DNA of 64,000 nt from JANQEU01 sp965601455 (GCA_965601455.1 OZ271831.1:3224001-3288000), one strand, 5' to 3'. Counted from the first letter of the stretch, positions 54,879 to 62,858 are shown. A program made the numbers and translations. Notes: generated from the sequence alone by a model not told the origin.

Positions 54879-55979
54879 ATGATCGCACTCTCACTAGTTT
54901 ACATTCTTATTGCCGTATTTGCCTACCTGCTGGTAAGGTTAATCGTCCAGACCGTGTCACTCCTATCTTGGAAATCGGATGCTGTATCTACTCCACCAAT
55001 TTCGATTGTTGTTGCTTCCAGGAATATGAAATCGAACTTAGAAAAACTGATCCCCAGTTTAATGCAGCAAGATTACCCTGACTTTGAGGTGATCATCGCT
55101 CTTGACCGATGTTCTGATGACAGTCTGGACCTGATGAAAAGCTTCGAGAAAAAACACAAAACTCTGAAGACTGTTATAATTGATCACCTTCCCGATCACT
55201 TCAGTCCAAAAAAATACGCCTTGACTCTCGGTATCAAAGCAGCAAAAAACGATTGGGTTTTGCTTACTGACGCGGATTGTCTTCCAAAATCTGGCAAATG
55301 GATCCAATCCTTTGGAAAGCAAATGTCAAAAGAAAATGATTTTGTTCTCGGATATTCGCCCTACCTGCCGGAAAACAATATGTTGAATCGTTTCATCAGG
55401 TACGAGACGTTCAGAACCGCCTTTCACTACCTTTCGTCTGCACTTATTGGTTTGCCCTATATGGGTGTAGGAAGAAACCTGGCTTTCCGCAAATCTTTAT
55501 TTCTATCATCTCTTGGTTACAACCAATTTCAACACATCATGGGTGGCGATGACGACTTATTCATTCAATATCATGCTCAATCTAAACGTACAGCTATCAA
55601 CTTGGGCGGTGACAGCCTCACCTTTTCTGAAGGTAAACAAGATTCGACATCGTATTGGATACAGAAGAAACGCCACTTTTCAGTTAGCAAGTTTTATAAA
55701 CCCAGATTCAAATACCTCCATACCTGGCATTATGCTTGCATACTTGTATTTTGGATTTGCACGTTAGTAATACCTATGGTCGATGCAACCTATTGGTGGA
55801 TACTATCGTTCTTTCTGTTTTACTACCTTGCGAAAGGTATATGCCACTATTTCGCAGGTAAAAGAATGGGGGAAGGATATCCTTACGGGTGGTTGGCCTT
55901 ATTTGAGGCATTTTATATTACTTTCGTACCTGTGGCTGTACTCCTGTCCACAACAAGTAAAAAGGTCAAATGGAACTAG
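54879..55979 (+). CDS. membrane-anchored family 2 glycosyltransferase
   Basis: This 366-residue protein has an N-terminal transmembrane helix, a GT-A domain (SIVVASRNMKSNLEKLIPSL, VLLTDADCLPKSGKW with the DxD-like metal site, GVGRNLAFRKSLF, MGGDDDLFIQ) and two to three C-terminal helices. It probably transfers a sugar to a lipid or envelope glycan at the cytoplasmic side of the inner membrane; donor and acceptor are unknown. The next gene, an ECF sigma factor, overlaps its end by 10 bp. Confidence 0.88.
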   Translation: MIALSLVYILIAVFAYLLVRLIVQTVSLLSWKSDAVSTPPISIVVASRNMKSNLEKLIPSLMQQDYPDFEVIIALDRCSDDSLDLMKSFEKKHKTLKTVIIDHLPDHFSPKKYALTLGIKAAKNDWVLLTDADCLPKSGKWIQSFGKQMSKENDFVLGYSPYLPENNMLNRFIRYETFRTAFHYLSSALIGLPYMGVGRNLAFRKSLFLSSLGYNQFQHIMGGDDDLFIQYHAQSKRTAINLGGDSLTFSEGKQDSTSYWIQKKRHFSVSKFYKPRFKYLHTWHYACILVFWICTLVIPMVDATYWWILSFFLFYYLAKGICHYFAGKRMGEGYPYGWLALFEAFYITFVPVAVLLSTTSKKVKWN

Positions 55980-56578
55980 ATCGCGAATTTTCCGATAAGG
56001 CATTACAAGACTTTAGTCTGATCGATAGAGCCACCCAGGACGGTGATGAAAGCGCGTTTGCCGAATTGATGCAACGATATCGGAAACCGGTTTACCACAT
56101 GATTCTGAAGATGGTCAGAAATGTGGATGATGCAGAAGACCTTACAATAGAGGCTTTTGCCAAAGCATTTAAAAATCTGGGAAGGTTTAAAAAGGACTAC
56201 ACATTCAGTACATGGCTGTTTAGAATTGCCACGAACAACGCCATTGATTTCATTCGGAAGAAAAAACTCGATACTTACAGTCTTAATACGTCGTTTACCG
56301 ATGACAGCGGAGAATCCGTGAATATCGATGTTGAAGACAACCGATTGACTCCTGACGAACAAGCGATAAAGAGACAAAAGATTCAGCTGGTACAAATGTT
56401 TGTTACCAAGTTGCCGGCTAAGTACCAACGCCTGGTAAAATTGAGATATTTCGAGGAGCTGTCTTACGAGGAAATAGCGAAGGAACTGGACGCTCCTCTT
56501 GGTACAGTGAAGGCTCAACTGCATCGTGCGAGGGAATTGATGTATGACCTTGTAAAGGACAAAAAACAACACATTTGA
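55970..56578 (+). CDS. ECF-type sigma-70 family RNA polymerase sigma factor
   Basis: This 202-residue alternative sigma factor has region 2 (ESAFAELMQRYRKPVYHMIL, DAEDLTIEAFAKAFKNLGRF, FSTWLFRIATNNAIDFIRK) and region 4 (LPAKYQRLVKLRYFEELSYE, APLGTVKAQLHRARELM). No anti-sigma factor gene is adjacent, unlike most ECF factors. It overlaps the glycosyltransferase gene by 10 bp and is followed by rsmG after one base, so it appears embedded in a housekeeping operon. Bacteroidota often carry such a constitutive RpoE-like factor here. Confidence 0.92.
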   Translation: MELDREFSDKALQDFSLIDRATQDGDESAFAELMQRYRKPVYHMILKMVRNVDDAEDLTIEAFAKAFKNLGRFKKDYTFSTWLFRIATNNAIDFIRKKKLDTYSLNTSFTDDSGESVNIDVEDNRLTPDEQAIKRQKIQLVQMFVTKLPAKYQRLVKLRYFEELSYEEIAKELDAPLGTVKAQLHRARELMYDLVKDKKQHI

Positions 56579-56579
56579 T

Positions 56580-57203
56580 TTGACCACGGCTGAGATTGTA
56601 TCCACTCACTTTAGTAATCTCAATTCAAACCAACTATCTCAATTCGACAGATTACCTTTTCTCTATCGAGATTGGAATGAAAAAATAAATGTTGTTTCCC
56701 GTAAGGATATTGAAGAGCTGCCGATTAGACATGTTCTTCATAGTCTTGCCATCGCCAAGTTTATCCAGTTCAAACCTGGAAGCAAAATATTAGATCTTGG
56801 AACTGGAGGTGGCTTTCCTGGAATACCTTTAGCCATACTTTTTCCCTCCAGCAATTTCCATCTGGTTGACTCAATAGGTAAGAAAATTCAAGTCGTTCAG
56901 GCAATTACCGCAGAGCTTCAGTTGGAGAACGTTTCTGCTGACCATATACGAGGTGAGAAGTTAAAATCCAAGTACAATTACATAGTAACCCGGGCAGTCA
57001 CAAGAAGCAAAACTTTGTGGAGTTGGACCCACAATAAGTTTCTTGGAGATCCAAAGCTGGACGAAGGAATCATTGCCTTAAAAGGCGGTGATCTTGATGA
57101 AGAGCTAGAAGAGCTGAAACGTCCATACCAGGAAATTGATATCTCCAATTTTTTCAAAGAGCCCTTTTTCTCAACTAAGAAAATCATATTCGTACCAAGA
57201 TGA
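56580..57203 (+). CDS. rsmG: 16S rRNA (guanine527-N7)-methyltransferase
   Basis: RsmG methylates G527 of 16S rRNA using S-adenosylmethionine. The 207-residue protein has LYRDWNEKINVVSRKDIEEL followed by the SAM-binding LDLGTGGGFPGIPLAI and VTRAVTRSKTLW. The only plausible start is TTG at 56580, one base after the sigma-factor stop codon; no ATG in frame precedes the conserved region. Its last four bases overlap the start of the decarboxylase gene (ATGA). Confidence 0.94.
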   Translation: MTTAEIVSTHFSNLNSNQLSQFDRLPFLYRDWNEKINVVSRKDIEELPIRHVLHSLAIAKFIQFKPGSKILDLGTGGGFPGIPLAILFPSSNFHLVDSIGKKIQVVQAITAELQLENVSADHIRGEKLKSKYNYIVTRAVTRSKTLWSWTHNKFLGDPKLDEGIIALKGGDLDEELEELKRPYQEIDISNFFKEPFFSTKKIIFVPR

Positions 57204-58597
57204 ACCTGGAAGAATTTGAAAAACATGCGCATGAAATGGTCGATTGGATGGTTGACTATTACAAAAATCTACGATCATTTCCAGTAAAATCTCAGGTTAC
57301 TCCTGGGTCTATTAAGGAACAAATCCCTGATGGCGCACCGGAAAACGGTGAACCCTTCGAAGACATAATCAGAGATGTGAATAACATCATCATGCCAGGG
57401 ATCACACATTGGCAGCACCCAAACTTTCACGCATATTTCCCAGGTAACTCAAGTTTCCCATCTCTCCTGGGAGAAATGATGACCAGTACCATCGCCGCTC
57501 AATGCATGATTTGGGAGACTTCCCCTGCTGCAGCAGAATTGGAGGAAAAAATGATGGACTGGTTCAAGGAAATGATGGCTCTACCTTCCGACTGGTTCGG
57601 TGTCATACAGGACACCGCGAGCACCGCAACTCTGGTTGCACTTCTTTCGGCCCGGGAAAGCGTCACTGGGTTTAGTTCCAACAAAAAAGGATTAAGCCAG
57701 ACATTAAGAGTTTACGCCTCCAGTGAAACACATAGTTCGATTGAGAAAGCAGTAAAAATTGCTGGAATTGGATCAGACAATTTTGTAAAAATTGAAGTTG
57801 ACGCCAATCTGTCCATGATACCGAAAAAGCTATCAGAAGCTATTCGTAATGATAGGGAAAAAGGTTACTTACCAATGGCGGTTGTATCCACTCTAGGAAC
57901 GACAAGTACTCTTGCATTTGACCCTCTGAATCAAATTGCTGAAATCTGCTCAGCTGAAGGTGTATGGCATCATATTGATGCAGCTTACGCTGGAAGTGCT
58001 TTTGTATTGGAGGAATACCAGCATTTACTAGGAGGCATTGAAAAAGCTGACAGCTATCTTTTCAATCCCCACAAGTGGCTGTTTACCAATTTTGATTGCA
58101 CAGCCTATTTTGTCAAAGACAAAGAAACATTGCTCAAGACATTTGAAATCTTACCAGAGTATTTGAAGACGGGAACACGTGGAATAGTAAACGACTATCG
58201 AGATTGGGGGATCCAACTAGGAAGAAGATTTAGGGCGTTAAAACTCTGGTTTGTGCTTCGCACATATGGAGTCAACGGATTAAAAGAAAGACTTAGAGAA
58301 CACATCAGCTATGCCGAATGGTTATCCGAGAACATCAAGGAACACCCCAACCTTGAGTTAGTGATTGATCCAGCCATGAACGTGTTGGTTTTCCGTTTCA
58401 TAGATAATGCTAAAAGTGAAGCAGAACTTGAAAGGTATAATCAAGAAATGATTAATGACATGAATGCGTCGGGTGAAGTATACCTCACACATACTCGTAT
58501 ACAAGGAAAATTCGCGATTCGTGTAGTGATTGGACAGACTTACTTTGAGAAATCCAATGTAGAGAAACTTTGGGATGTAATTATCCGGAAATTATGA
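57200..58597 (+). CDS. PLP-dependent group II amino-acid decarboxylase (aromatic amino-acid decarboxylase-like)
   Basis: This 465-residue cytoplasmic enzyme resembles aromatic-L-amino-acid decarboxylases. Visible parts are HPNFHAYFPGNSSFPSLLGE near residue 75, SSETHSSIEKAVKIAG, HHIDAAYAGSAFVLEEYQH (the Asp pairs with the PLP ring nitrogen), and the PLP lysine in FNPHKWLFTNFDC. The substrate could be tryptophan, tyrosine, phenylalanine or a related amino acid, giving an amine. It is translationally coupled to rsmG by an ATGA overlap; a functional link is not evident. Confidence 0.92.
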   Translation: MNLEEFEKHAHEMVDWMVDYYKNLRSFPVKSQVTPGSIKEQIPDGAPENGEPFEDIIRDVNNIIMPGITHWQHPNFHAYFPGNSSFPSLLGEMMTSTIAAQCMIWETSPAAAELEEKMMDWFKEMMALPSDWFGVIQDTASTATLVALLSARESVTGFSSNKKGLSQTLRVYASSETHSSIEKAVKIAGIGSDNFVKIEVDANLSMIPKKLSEAIRNDREKGYLPMAVVSTLGTTSTLAFDPLNQIAEICSAEGVWHHIDAAYAGSAFVLEEYQHLLGGIEKADSYLFNPHKWLFTNFDCTAYFVKDKETLLKTFEILPEYLKTGTRGIVNDYRDWGIQLGRRFRALKLWFVLRTYGVNGLKERLREHISYAEWLSENIKEHPNLELVIDPAMNVLVFRFIDNAKSEAELERYNQEMINDMNASGEVYLTHTRIQGKFAIRVVIGQTYFEKSNVEKLWDVIIRKL

Positions 58598-58658
58598 CAA
58601 TTCAAACTTGATAATTCGAGTAAAATAGACTTACTTTCCAAAGCTTAATCAAATAATT

Positions 58659-59078
58659 ATGATCAACAGATTACTTGCCTTTTCAGCAATACTATTTTTC
58701 GCGTTTACTTCTTTCGCCAATTCGTCTGAGTACTACATTGACGATGAGCAAGTAGAACAAACGCTTACAAGTTCAGTTCAAATCGTCATCAATCCAGAAA
58801 CTATGGAGTTTACTGAAGAGATGATGAAGATGGCTTATATCGAAGCCAGTGATCCTAACCCGTGGGTGGCGTTTGCCCTGGCTTGGGTCCTTGGTGGTTT
58901 AGGTATTCACAGGGTTTACCTTGGAGGACGTGGCATTCTGATCCTATTCTATTTCATCACCTGCGGTGGTATATTCGGTATCATACCATTGGTTGACTGG
59001 ATAGTGCTTCTGGTCGGAGCCATAAAAGAAGATATAGGACAATACGTCAACAACGACGCATTCATAATGTGGAATTAA
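58659..59078 (+). CDS. TM2-domain membrane protein with signal peptide
   Basis: This 139-residue protein has a signal peptide (MINRLLAFSAILFFAFTSFA), a ~50-residue soluble linker, and a TM2 domain of two helices (WVLGGLGIHRVYLGGRGILI, CGGIFGIIPLVDWIVLLVGA). TM2 proteins occur widely; their function in bacteria is poorly known. A strong terminator follows, and 62 bp separate it from the decarboxylase gene upstream. Its G-x-x-x-HRVYLGG pattern is reminiscent of the P-G-x-G-x-x-YAG motif in the two membrane proteins encoded just downstream on the other strand. Confidence 0.8.
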   Translation: MINRLLAFSAILFFAFTSFANSSEYYIDDEQVEQTLTSSVQIVINPETMEFTEEMMKMAYIEASDPNPWVAFALAWVLGGLGIHRVYLGGRGILILFYFITCGGIFGIIPLVDWIVLLVGAIKEDIGQYVNNDAFIMWN

Positions 59079-59095
59079 CGTCCATTTAAACAACA

Positions 59096-59899
59096 CTAAA
59101 GGGGGTCTTTTGACCCCTTTTGTTTTTCTATAAAATCTGATTTCAAGGTATTAACCATTAACTGATTCCTTGAAGTAGCTAATTGTTTTGCGTATCGGGC
59201 GCCACCCAGATAAAAGGTGTAAAACAAGGCCGCCCCGGAGAGGGTACCGGTATAAAAATATCCTTCCAAAAGACTCCAGGCACTAAACGCTATAATACCC
59301 GCTTGAATACCACCGGATACCAATCCTTTACCAAAATGTCCCGCATACCACTGTCCAATTCCCGGAGCTATCAAGGAAACGTTAAAAGCCTTTTGAGGAT
59401 CCTTAAATTTCACATCATCGTATAAATTCAATAATTCCTGCTCGGTAATACCGAAATCATCATTGTAAAAATTTGTGAGCTTCCTGGCTTCGGCAATATC
59501 CTCATTTGAGATAGCAATCAACACCAAAAGCACTTTTGTAGGGTACGATAACTCCATTTCAAATGACTCCATTCTAAGTATTTCTAACCTGCTCTCTTCG
59601 TGCCTTCCCGCCAGATAATGAAGAAGAGCCTTTTCTTCATACGTATCAAATTGACGAATGCGTTCCAATGCTTTTATCGCCTGGTCATACTCACCTAATT
59701 GCTTATAGCATTGTGATTTTTGGAGCAATGATGAATCATTCGCAGTTCGATAAAAGTCCAGCTCATATAAAACTGCAGCCTTACTGTATTCACCCTGGTT
59801 TCGGTAAAAATCTGCATCCTGGGCTCTAATCAAAAAGCAAACGCAGAGGCACATGCATGCTAAGTAGGATCGATTCATTGATTTGTTCATTGAACTCAT
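59096..59899 (-). CDS. TPR-containing membrane protein, paralog 2 of the YidD-like operon
   Basis: This 267-residue protein has a signal peptide (MNRSYLACMCLCVCFLIRAQ, starting at one of three nearby ATGs, 59899, 59890 or 59878), then TPR-like helical repeats (FYRNQGEYSKAAVLYELDFY, SQCYKQLGEYDQAIKALERI). A C-terminal part follows with the motif APGIGQWYAGHFGKGL and two or three membrane helices. It is a paralog of the gene directly upstream (P-G-x-G-x-x-YAG-x-x-G-x-G shared). Its signal peptide is encoded within the last 53-74 bases of that gene in another frame. Its last codons lie inside the terminator hairpin of the convergent TM2 gene. Function unknown. Confidence 0.78.
   Translation of the reverse strand: MSSMNKSMNRSYLACMCLCVCFLIRAQDADFYRNQGEYSKAAVLYELDFYRTANDSSLLQKSQCYKQLGEYDQAIKALERIRQFDTYEEKALLHYLAGRHEESRLEILRMESFEMELSYPTKVLLVLIAISNEDIAEARKLTNFYNDDFGITEQELLNLYDDVKFKDPQKAFNVSLIAPGIGQWYAGHFGKGLVSGGIQAGIIAFSAWSLLEGYFYTGTLSGAALFYTFYLGGARYAKQLATSRNQLMVNTLKSDFIEKQKGSKDPL
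59098..59122. terminator. terminator hairpin after TM2 gene, overlapping the end of the convergent gene
   Basis: GGGGTC (59102-59107) pairs with GACCCC (59112-59117) around TTTT, extended by flanking A/T pairs and followed by TTTTG. For the + strand gene it is a classical terminator 20 bp after the stop. On the minus strand the same bases encode the last residues and stop codon of the convergent gene, and the T-run there is short, so bidirectional action is uncertain. Confidence 0.8.
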
Positions 59900-60677
59900 C
59901 TCGTCGGATTTTTATAGAGAATACACTTCCAACGATGTTGGAAATATATACACCTGTGAATAAAGAAGAGAATATGATAAATCTTGGACTGTTTAGACCA
60001 TCTTTTCGGTAGCCTTCCCAGGCTTGCAATCCAAAAATTGTATGTATCAAAATTGAAGTAAACCCCTGTCCAATTTTACCAGCATAAAATTTCCCTGAAC
60101 CGGGTACAACAGCAGACATTAAACCGGCAACCCAAGGGGACTTGTATCGATAGGCAAGAATGGAATTATTGAGTTCAACGAGATTCTTCTCGGATGGCCC
60201 AAAGTTTCGATCAGCAAATGTAAACCTATCAGCATATCGCTGAAAGTTGGTGTGGTCTCTTCCTAACAAATAGGCACCGGCGTATAGAAATTGGTTCTCA
60301 ATATCTCTGTCATTCGATAGTGCTTTTCGGGCATCGCCTAGTTCGCCGATATAGGCTAATTGAAAAGACGAAAGTAACCGCGCTTCCCGGTTATATGGGC
60401 TTGAATCTCTGACTCTTTGAAATGCCTGGATTGAGGATGCCTTATCCGCTAAATAATAATTGAATTTACCAAGGTAAAAATTGAGCGTATCCGGTCCAAT
60501 AGAAGAAACATCTTGATCTTTAAGCAGCTCAATGTATGTAATCCCTTCGCTATATGACTTAATGGTATTCAAATGATTGAGGAATTTGAAATCATCACTC
60601 TGACCTCTCAACTCAGGACTAAGTGAAACATTAAAGAGAATGAGTAGGGTTACTCCCGGAAAGAATAGTCTGTCCAA
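59826..60677 (-). CDS. TPR-containing membrane protein, paralog 1 of the YidD-like operon
   Basis: This 283-residue protein has a signal peptide (MDRLFFPGVTLLILFNVSLS), a helical repeat region with TPR-like spacing (FYLGKFNYYLADKASSIQAF, REARLLSSFQLAYIGELGDA), and a C-terminal membrane part starting SAVVPGSGKFYAGKIGQGF with two or three helices. It shares this layout and motif with the next gene, so the pair arose by tandem duplication. Its start overlaps the YidD-like gene by 28 bp and its end overlaps the next gene by up to 74 bp. Function unknown; an envelope-assembly role is inferred from neighbours only. Confidence 0.8.
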   Translation of the reverse strand: MDRLFFPGVTLLILFNVSLSPELRGQSDDFKFLNHLNTIKSYSEGITYIELLKDQDVSSIGPDTLNFYLGKFNYYLADKASSIQAFQRVRDSSPYNREARLLSSFQLAYIGELGDARKALSNDRDIENQFLYAGAYLLGRDHTNFQRYADRFTFADRNFGPSEKNLVELNNSILAYRYKSPWVAGLMSAVVPGSGKFYAGKIGQGFTSILIHTIFGLQAWEGYRKDGLNSPRFIIFSSLFTGVYISNIVGSVFSIKIRRDEFNEQINESILLSMHVPLRLLFD

Positions 60678-61024
60678 TGGTCAAGAATTTTTCCACTTCG
60701 GGAAATTCGTGTGGGTGGAACTTCAACGGCTGACGCACGATTACATCGCATTAATCGATCACCGGTTAGAAAAAGACCCTTAAAAAAACCATGATGCTTG
60801 AATGCTCCCCTACTAAATCGACTACAGGAGTGCTCATAGATACAATCGTTAAGTATTTGATCAGATATATGATTTTGATAAAAACCGAATAATCCCTTTT
60901 CCTTTGGTTTAGTTACTGGTTTTGATGCCTCAGTATATTCGACGATCTTCTCCATATCCTTGTTCTGAGCAACAAGCGATTCACTAAGAACAAGTGCCAC
61001 GCAAACTGTTAAAATTCTGATCAT
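60650..61024 (-). CDS. secreted YidD-like (membrane insertion efficiency factor family) protein
   Basis: This 124-residue protein combines a signal peptide (MIRILTVCVALVLSESLVAQ) with a YidD domain (FYQNHISDQI, CIYEHSCSRFSRGAFKHHGF, FKGLFLTGDRLMRCNR). Normal YidD is about 70-90 residues, sits at the cytoplasmic face near YidC and lies beside rnpA and yidC. This one has neither context nor cytoplasmic location, and has about 25 residues after the core. It overlaps the LolA-like gene by 4 bp and the paralog-1 gene by 28 bp. The classical YidD role is therefore unlikely to apply directly. Confidence 0.82.
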   Translation of the reverse strand: MIRILTVCVALVLSESLVAQNKDMEKIVEYTEASKPVTKPKEKGLFGFYQNHISDQILNDCIYEHSCSRFSRGAFKHHGFFKGLFLTGDRLMRCNRASAVEVPPTRISRSGKILDHWTDYSFRE

Positions 61025-61704
61025 TTAATCAATTCTGCTGATTCGGGGATTTTGAAATCGATAATCTCCTTATCCAAAGGATTGTTGATTGTGAAATTTA
61101 TAAACTCTGTCTTACTGATTACAGAATCTCGATTTTCAAGATAAGTTATTTCAGTAATAGCCTTGGGAAAATTCATACCGTAAACGTCCTCATAATCGTA
61201 ATAGTAGACTTTTTTTAGGTATTCATCATCCTCATTCATATATCCTAAAAACACCGGGTCTTTTCGTTTATGAACCAGCTTTACTTTTTTGAAGTATTTC
61301 TTAAACTCTCCATCAGATTCATACTCCGACACGAGGTGTCCATCCTCCAGTGAGGAGTTTTTCAATCTGAAACCCAGGTTTCTTAATCCCATATCACCGG
61401 TTTGGTTCATGAAGAAAAAATAGAATTGATTGGTCTCACTATTGAGGTCGTAGTTGACTGTCTGATACACTGAGTTCTCATTAGGATTATAGATCTTCAA
61501 CTCACCATCCCTGTTGTTAAAAACAAAAAGATCCATTGGAAAAGTCTGGTGAATAACAAGGTCACTCCCTTGAGTAAAGTATGCTGTCGAATTTATAGTA
61601 GTGGTCTTTCCCTGAAAATTTGATCGTTGGATCATGTCAAATCTAATCCAGTCGAAATCCTGTAAAAAGAAGGGAAATAGAAACCAGGCAATCAGAAAAT
61701 TCAT
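61021..61704 (-). CDS. LolA-like exported protein (family uncertain)
   Basis: This 227-residue protein has a short hydrophobic N-terminus (MNFLIAWFLFPFFLQ) and alternating beta-rich segments (AYFTQGSDLVIHQTFPMDLF, VFNNRDGELKIYNPNENSVY). The segment MNFPKAITEITYLENRDSVI followed by FINFTINNPLDKEIIDFKIP resembles the C-terminal strands of LolA/outer-membrane lipoprotein-carrier folds. It has no lipobox. It is the first gene of the four-gene run with the YidD-like protein and the two TPR/membrane paralogs, and is divergent from the sirtuin gene by 42 bp. The family call is tentative. Confidence 0.55.
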   Translation of the reverse strand: MNFLIAWFLFPFFLQDFDWIRFDMIQRSNFQGKTTTINSTAYFTQGSDLVIHQTFPMDLFVFNNRDGELKIYNPNENSVYQTVNYDLNSETNQFYFFFMNQTGDMGLRNLGFRLKNSSLEDGHLVSEYESDGEFKKYFKKVKLVHKRKDPVFLGYMNEDDEYLKKVYYYDYEDVYGMNFPKAITEITYLENRDSVISKTEFINFTINNPLDKEIIDFKIPESAELIK

Positions 61705-61746
61705 TCAACTAAGCGGTATATGATTATGTAACTTTTAAATTCAGGT

Positions 61747-62439
61747 ATGCAATCTAAGAAAATAGTAGTTCTTACCGGTGCAGGAATAAGTGCGGAAAGC
61801 GGATTAAAAACATTTAGGGAAGCCGATGGTCTATGGGAGGGTTATGATGTCATGACCGTTGCTTCACCTGAAGGGTGGATGAATGACCGTAAACTCGTAT
61901 TGGAATTCTACAACGAAAGAAGAAAACAAGCGATAAATGCACGACCCAATGAGGGACATTTTGCCCTGGCTGACCTGGAAAAGGACCATGAAGTGGTCGT
62001 AATCACTCAGAATGTTGATAATCTCCACGAACAAGCTGGAAGTACCCATGTTATACACCTACATGGAGAATTATTTAAATCTCGTAGCACTTTGGACCCA
62101 ACTTTAGTTTATGAGATGGAAGGTTGGGAATTAAATGAAGGAGACACCTGCGAAAAAGGAAGTCAACTTAGACCACATGTTGTTTGGTTTGGTGAAATGG
62201 TTCCTATGATGGAAGTGGCCGCAAGAGAAACGTTGACAGCTGATATTTTTATGGTGGTTGGAACCTCATTAGCTGTTTATCCTGCTGCTGGGTTGCTTGA
62301 TATAGTGACTCATGACATACCCACTTTCATCATAGACCCTAATCTCCCAGTTACCGAGACAATCCCAAATAGGGAATTAATTGCATTGCCGGCGTCAAAA
62401 GGAGTCCCTGCTGCGGTTAAAAAGATACGTGAGATTTAG
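61747..62439 (+). CDS. cobB: NAD-dependent protein deacylase, sirtuin family (zinc cysteines absent)
   Basis: Sirtuins remove acetyl or other acyl groups from lysines using NAD. The 230-residue protein has GAGISAESGLKTFR, TQNVDNLHEQAGS and HLHGE with the catalytic His, then VVWFGEMVP and VVGTSLAVYPAAGL. The usual two CxxC pairs are missing: only one Cys (DTCEKG) occurs in the whole protein, so there is no structural zinc site of the normal kind. The same loss is, as far as I recall, seen in other Bacteroidota sirtuins. The gene overlaps the convergent 101-residue gene by 4 bp. Confidence 0.9.
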   Translation: MQSKKIVVLTGAGISAESGLKTFREADGLWEGYDVMTVASPEGWMNDRKLVLEFYNERRKQAINARPNEGHFALADLEKDHEVVVITQNVDNLHEQAGSTHVIHLHGELFKSRSTLDPTLVYEMEGWELNEGDTCEKGSQLRPHVVWFGEMVPMMEVAARETLTADIFMVVGTSLAVYPAAGLLDIVTHDIPTFIIDPNLPVTETIPNRELIALPASKGVPAAVKKIREI

Positions 62440-62741
62440 AAGAAGGCGAACTTAACCAAAACAGCTGCCCCATGCGCAAATTGCCGGTTAGGTGTACCAT
62501 CAACGTACCCGATCAAGTCACCTTCTGAAGATCTGATTTCAGTACCGGAGACTTGTGCAATGACTCCATCATCCTCCATCGACAAGACCTGTGTATCGGA
62601 AATGCGGGCAATTGGTTCACCTGCATCATCTAGTAGCTCATTATCTGTAACTGACCCGATTTTCTTCCCAGAAGAGGAGAGAACGTCATCATTCTTGATT
62701 TTGTAAAGCGTTTTTCGATATCGGTTTTTAATTAAAATCAT
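62436..62741 (-). CDS. small four-fold beta-repeat protein (possible beta-flower fold)
   Basis: This 101-residue protein contains four imperfect repeats of about 16 residues from residue ~22 on: SGKKIGSVTDNELLDDAG, EPIARISDTQVLSMEDD, GVIAQVSGTEIRSSEG and DLIGYVDGTPNRQF, with a hydrophobic C-terminus (AAVLVKFAFF). The pattern suggests four beta hairpins arranged in a ring and is reminiscent of the recently described four-fold beta-flower family; that match is from memory and is tentative. It has no signal peptide. Its stop overlaps that of the sirtuin gene by 4 bp. Function unknown. Confidence 0.65.
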   Translation of the reverse strand: MILIKNRYRKTLYKIKNDDVLSSSGKKIGSVTDNELLDDAGEPIARISDTQVLSMEDDGVIAQVSGTEIRSSEGDLIGYVDGTPNRQFAHGAAVLVKFAFF

Positions 62742-62834
62742 GAATAGCCGTGGTGTTCATATGCAATTTAGCTTATATCTCATTTACAAAACAGCCAAAA
62801 CTCTATTGGTGCCTTGTGGTTATGAATAAAATCT

Positions 62835-62842
62835 TATGTTTG
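62835..62842 (+). promoter_or_regulatory. candidate promoter for the sodium:solute symporter gene
   Basis: TATGTTTG is a perfect TAnnTTTG -7 box, 17 bp before the ATG at 62859. A TTG at 62814-62816 lies 18 bp upstream, near the usual -33 spacing. Confidence 0.45.
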
Positions 62843-62858
62843 AGAAAATTTTCCGAAA

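Noticed and set aside
56003..56605. 200-codon open frame on the minus strand opposite the sigma factor gene
   Set aside because: It mirrors the sigma factor coding sequence, shows no recognisable domain, and the sigma factor on the + strand is unmistakable.
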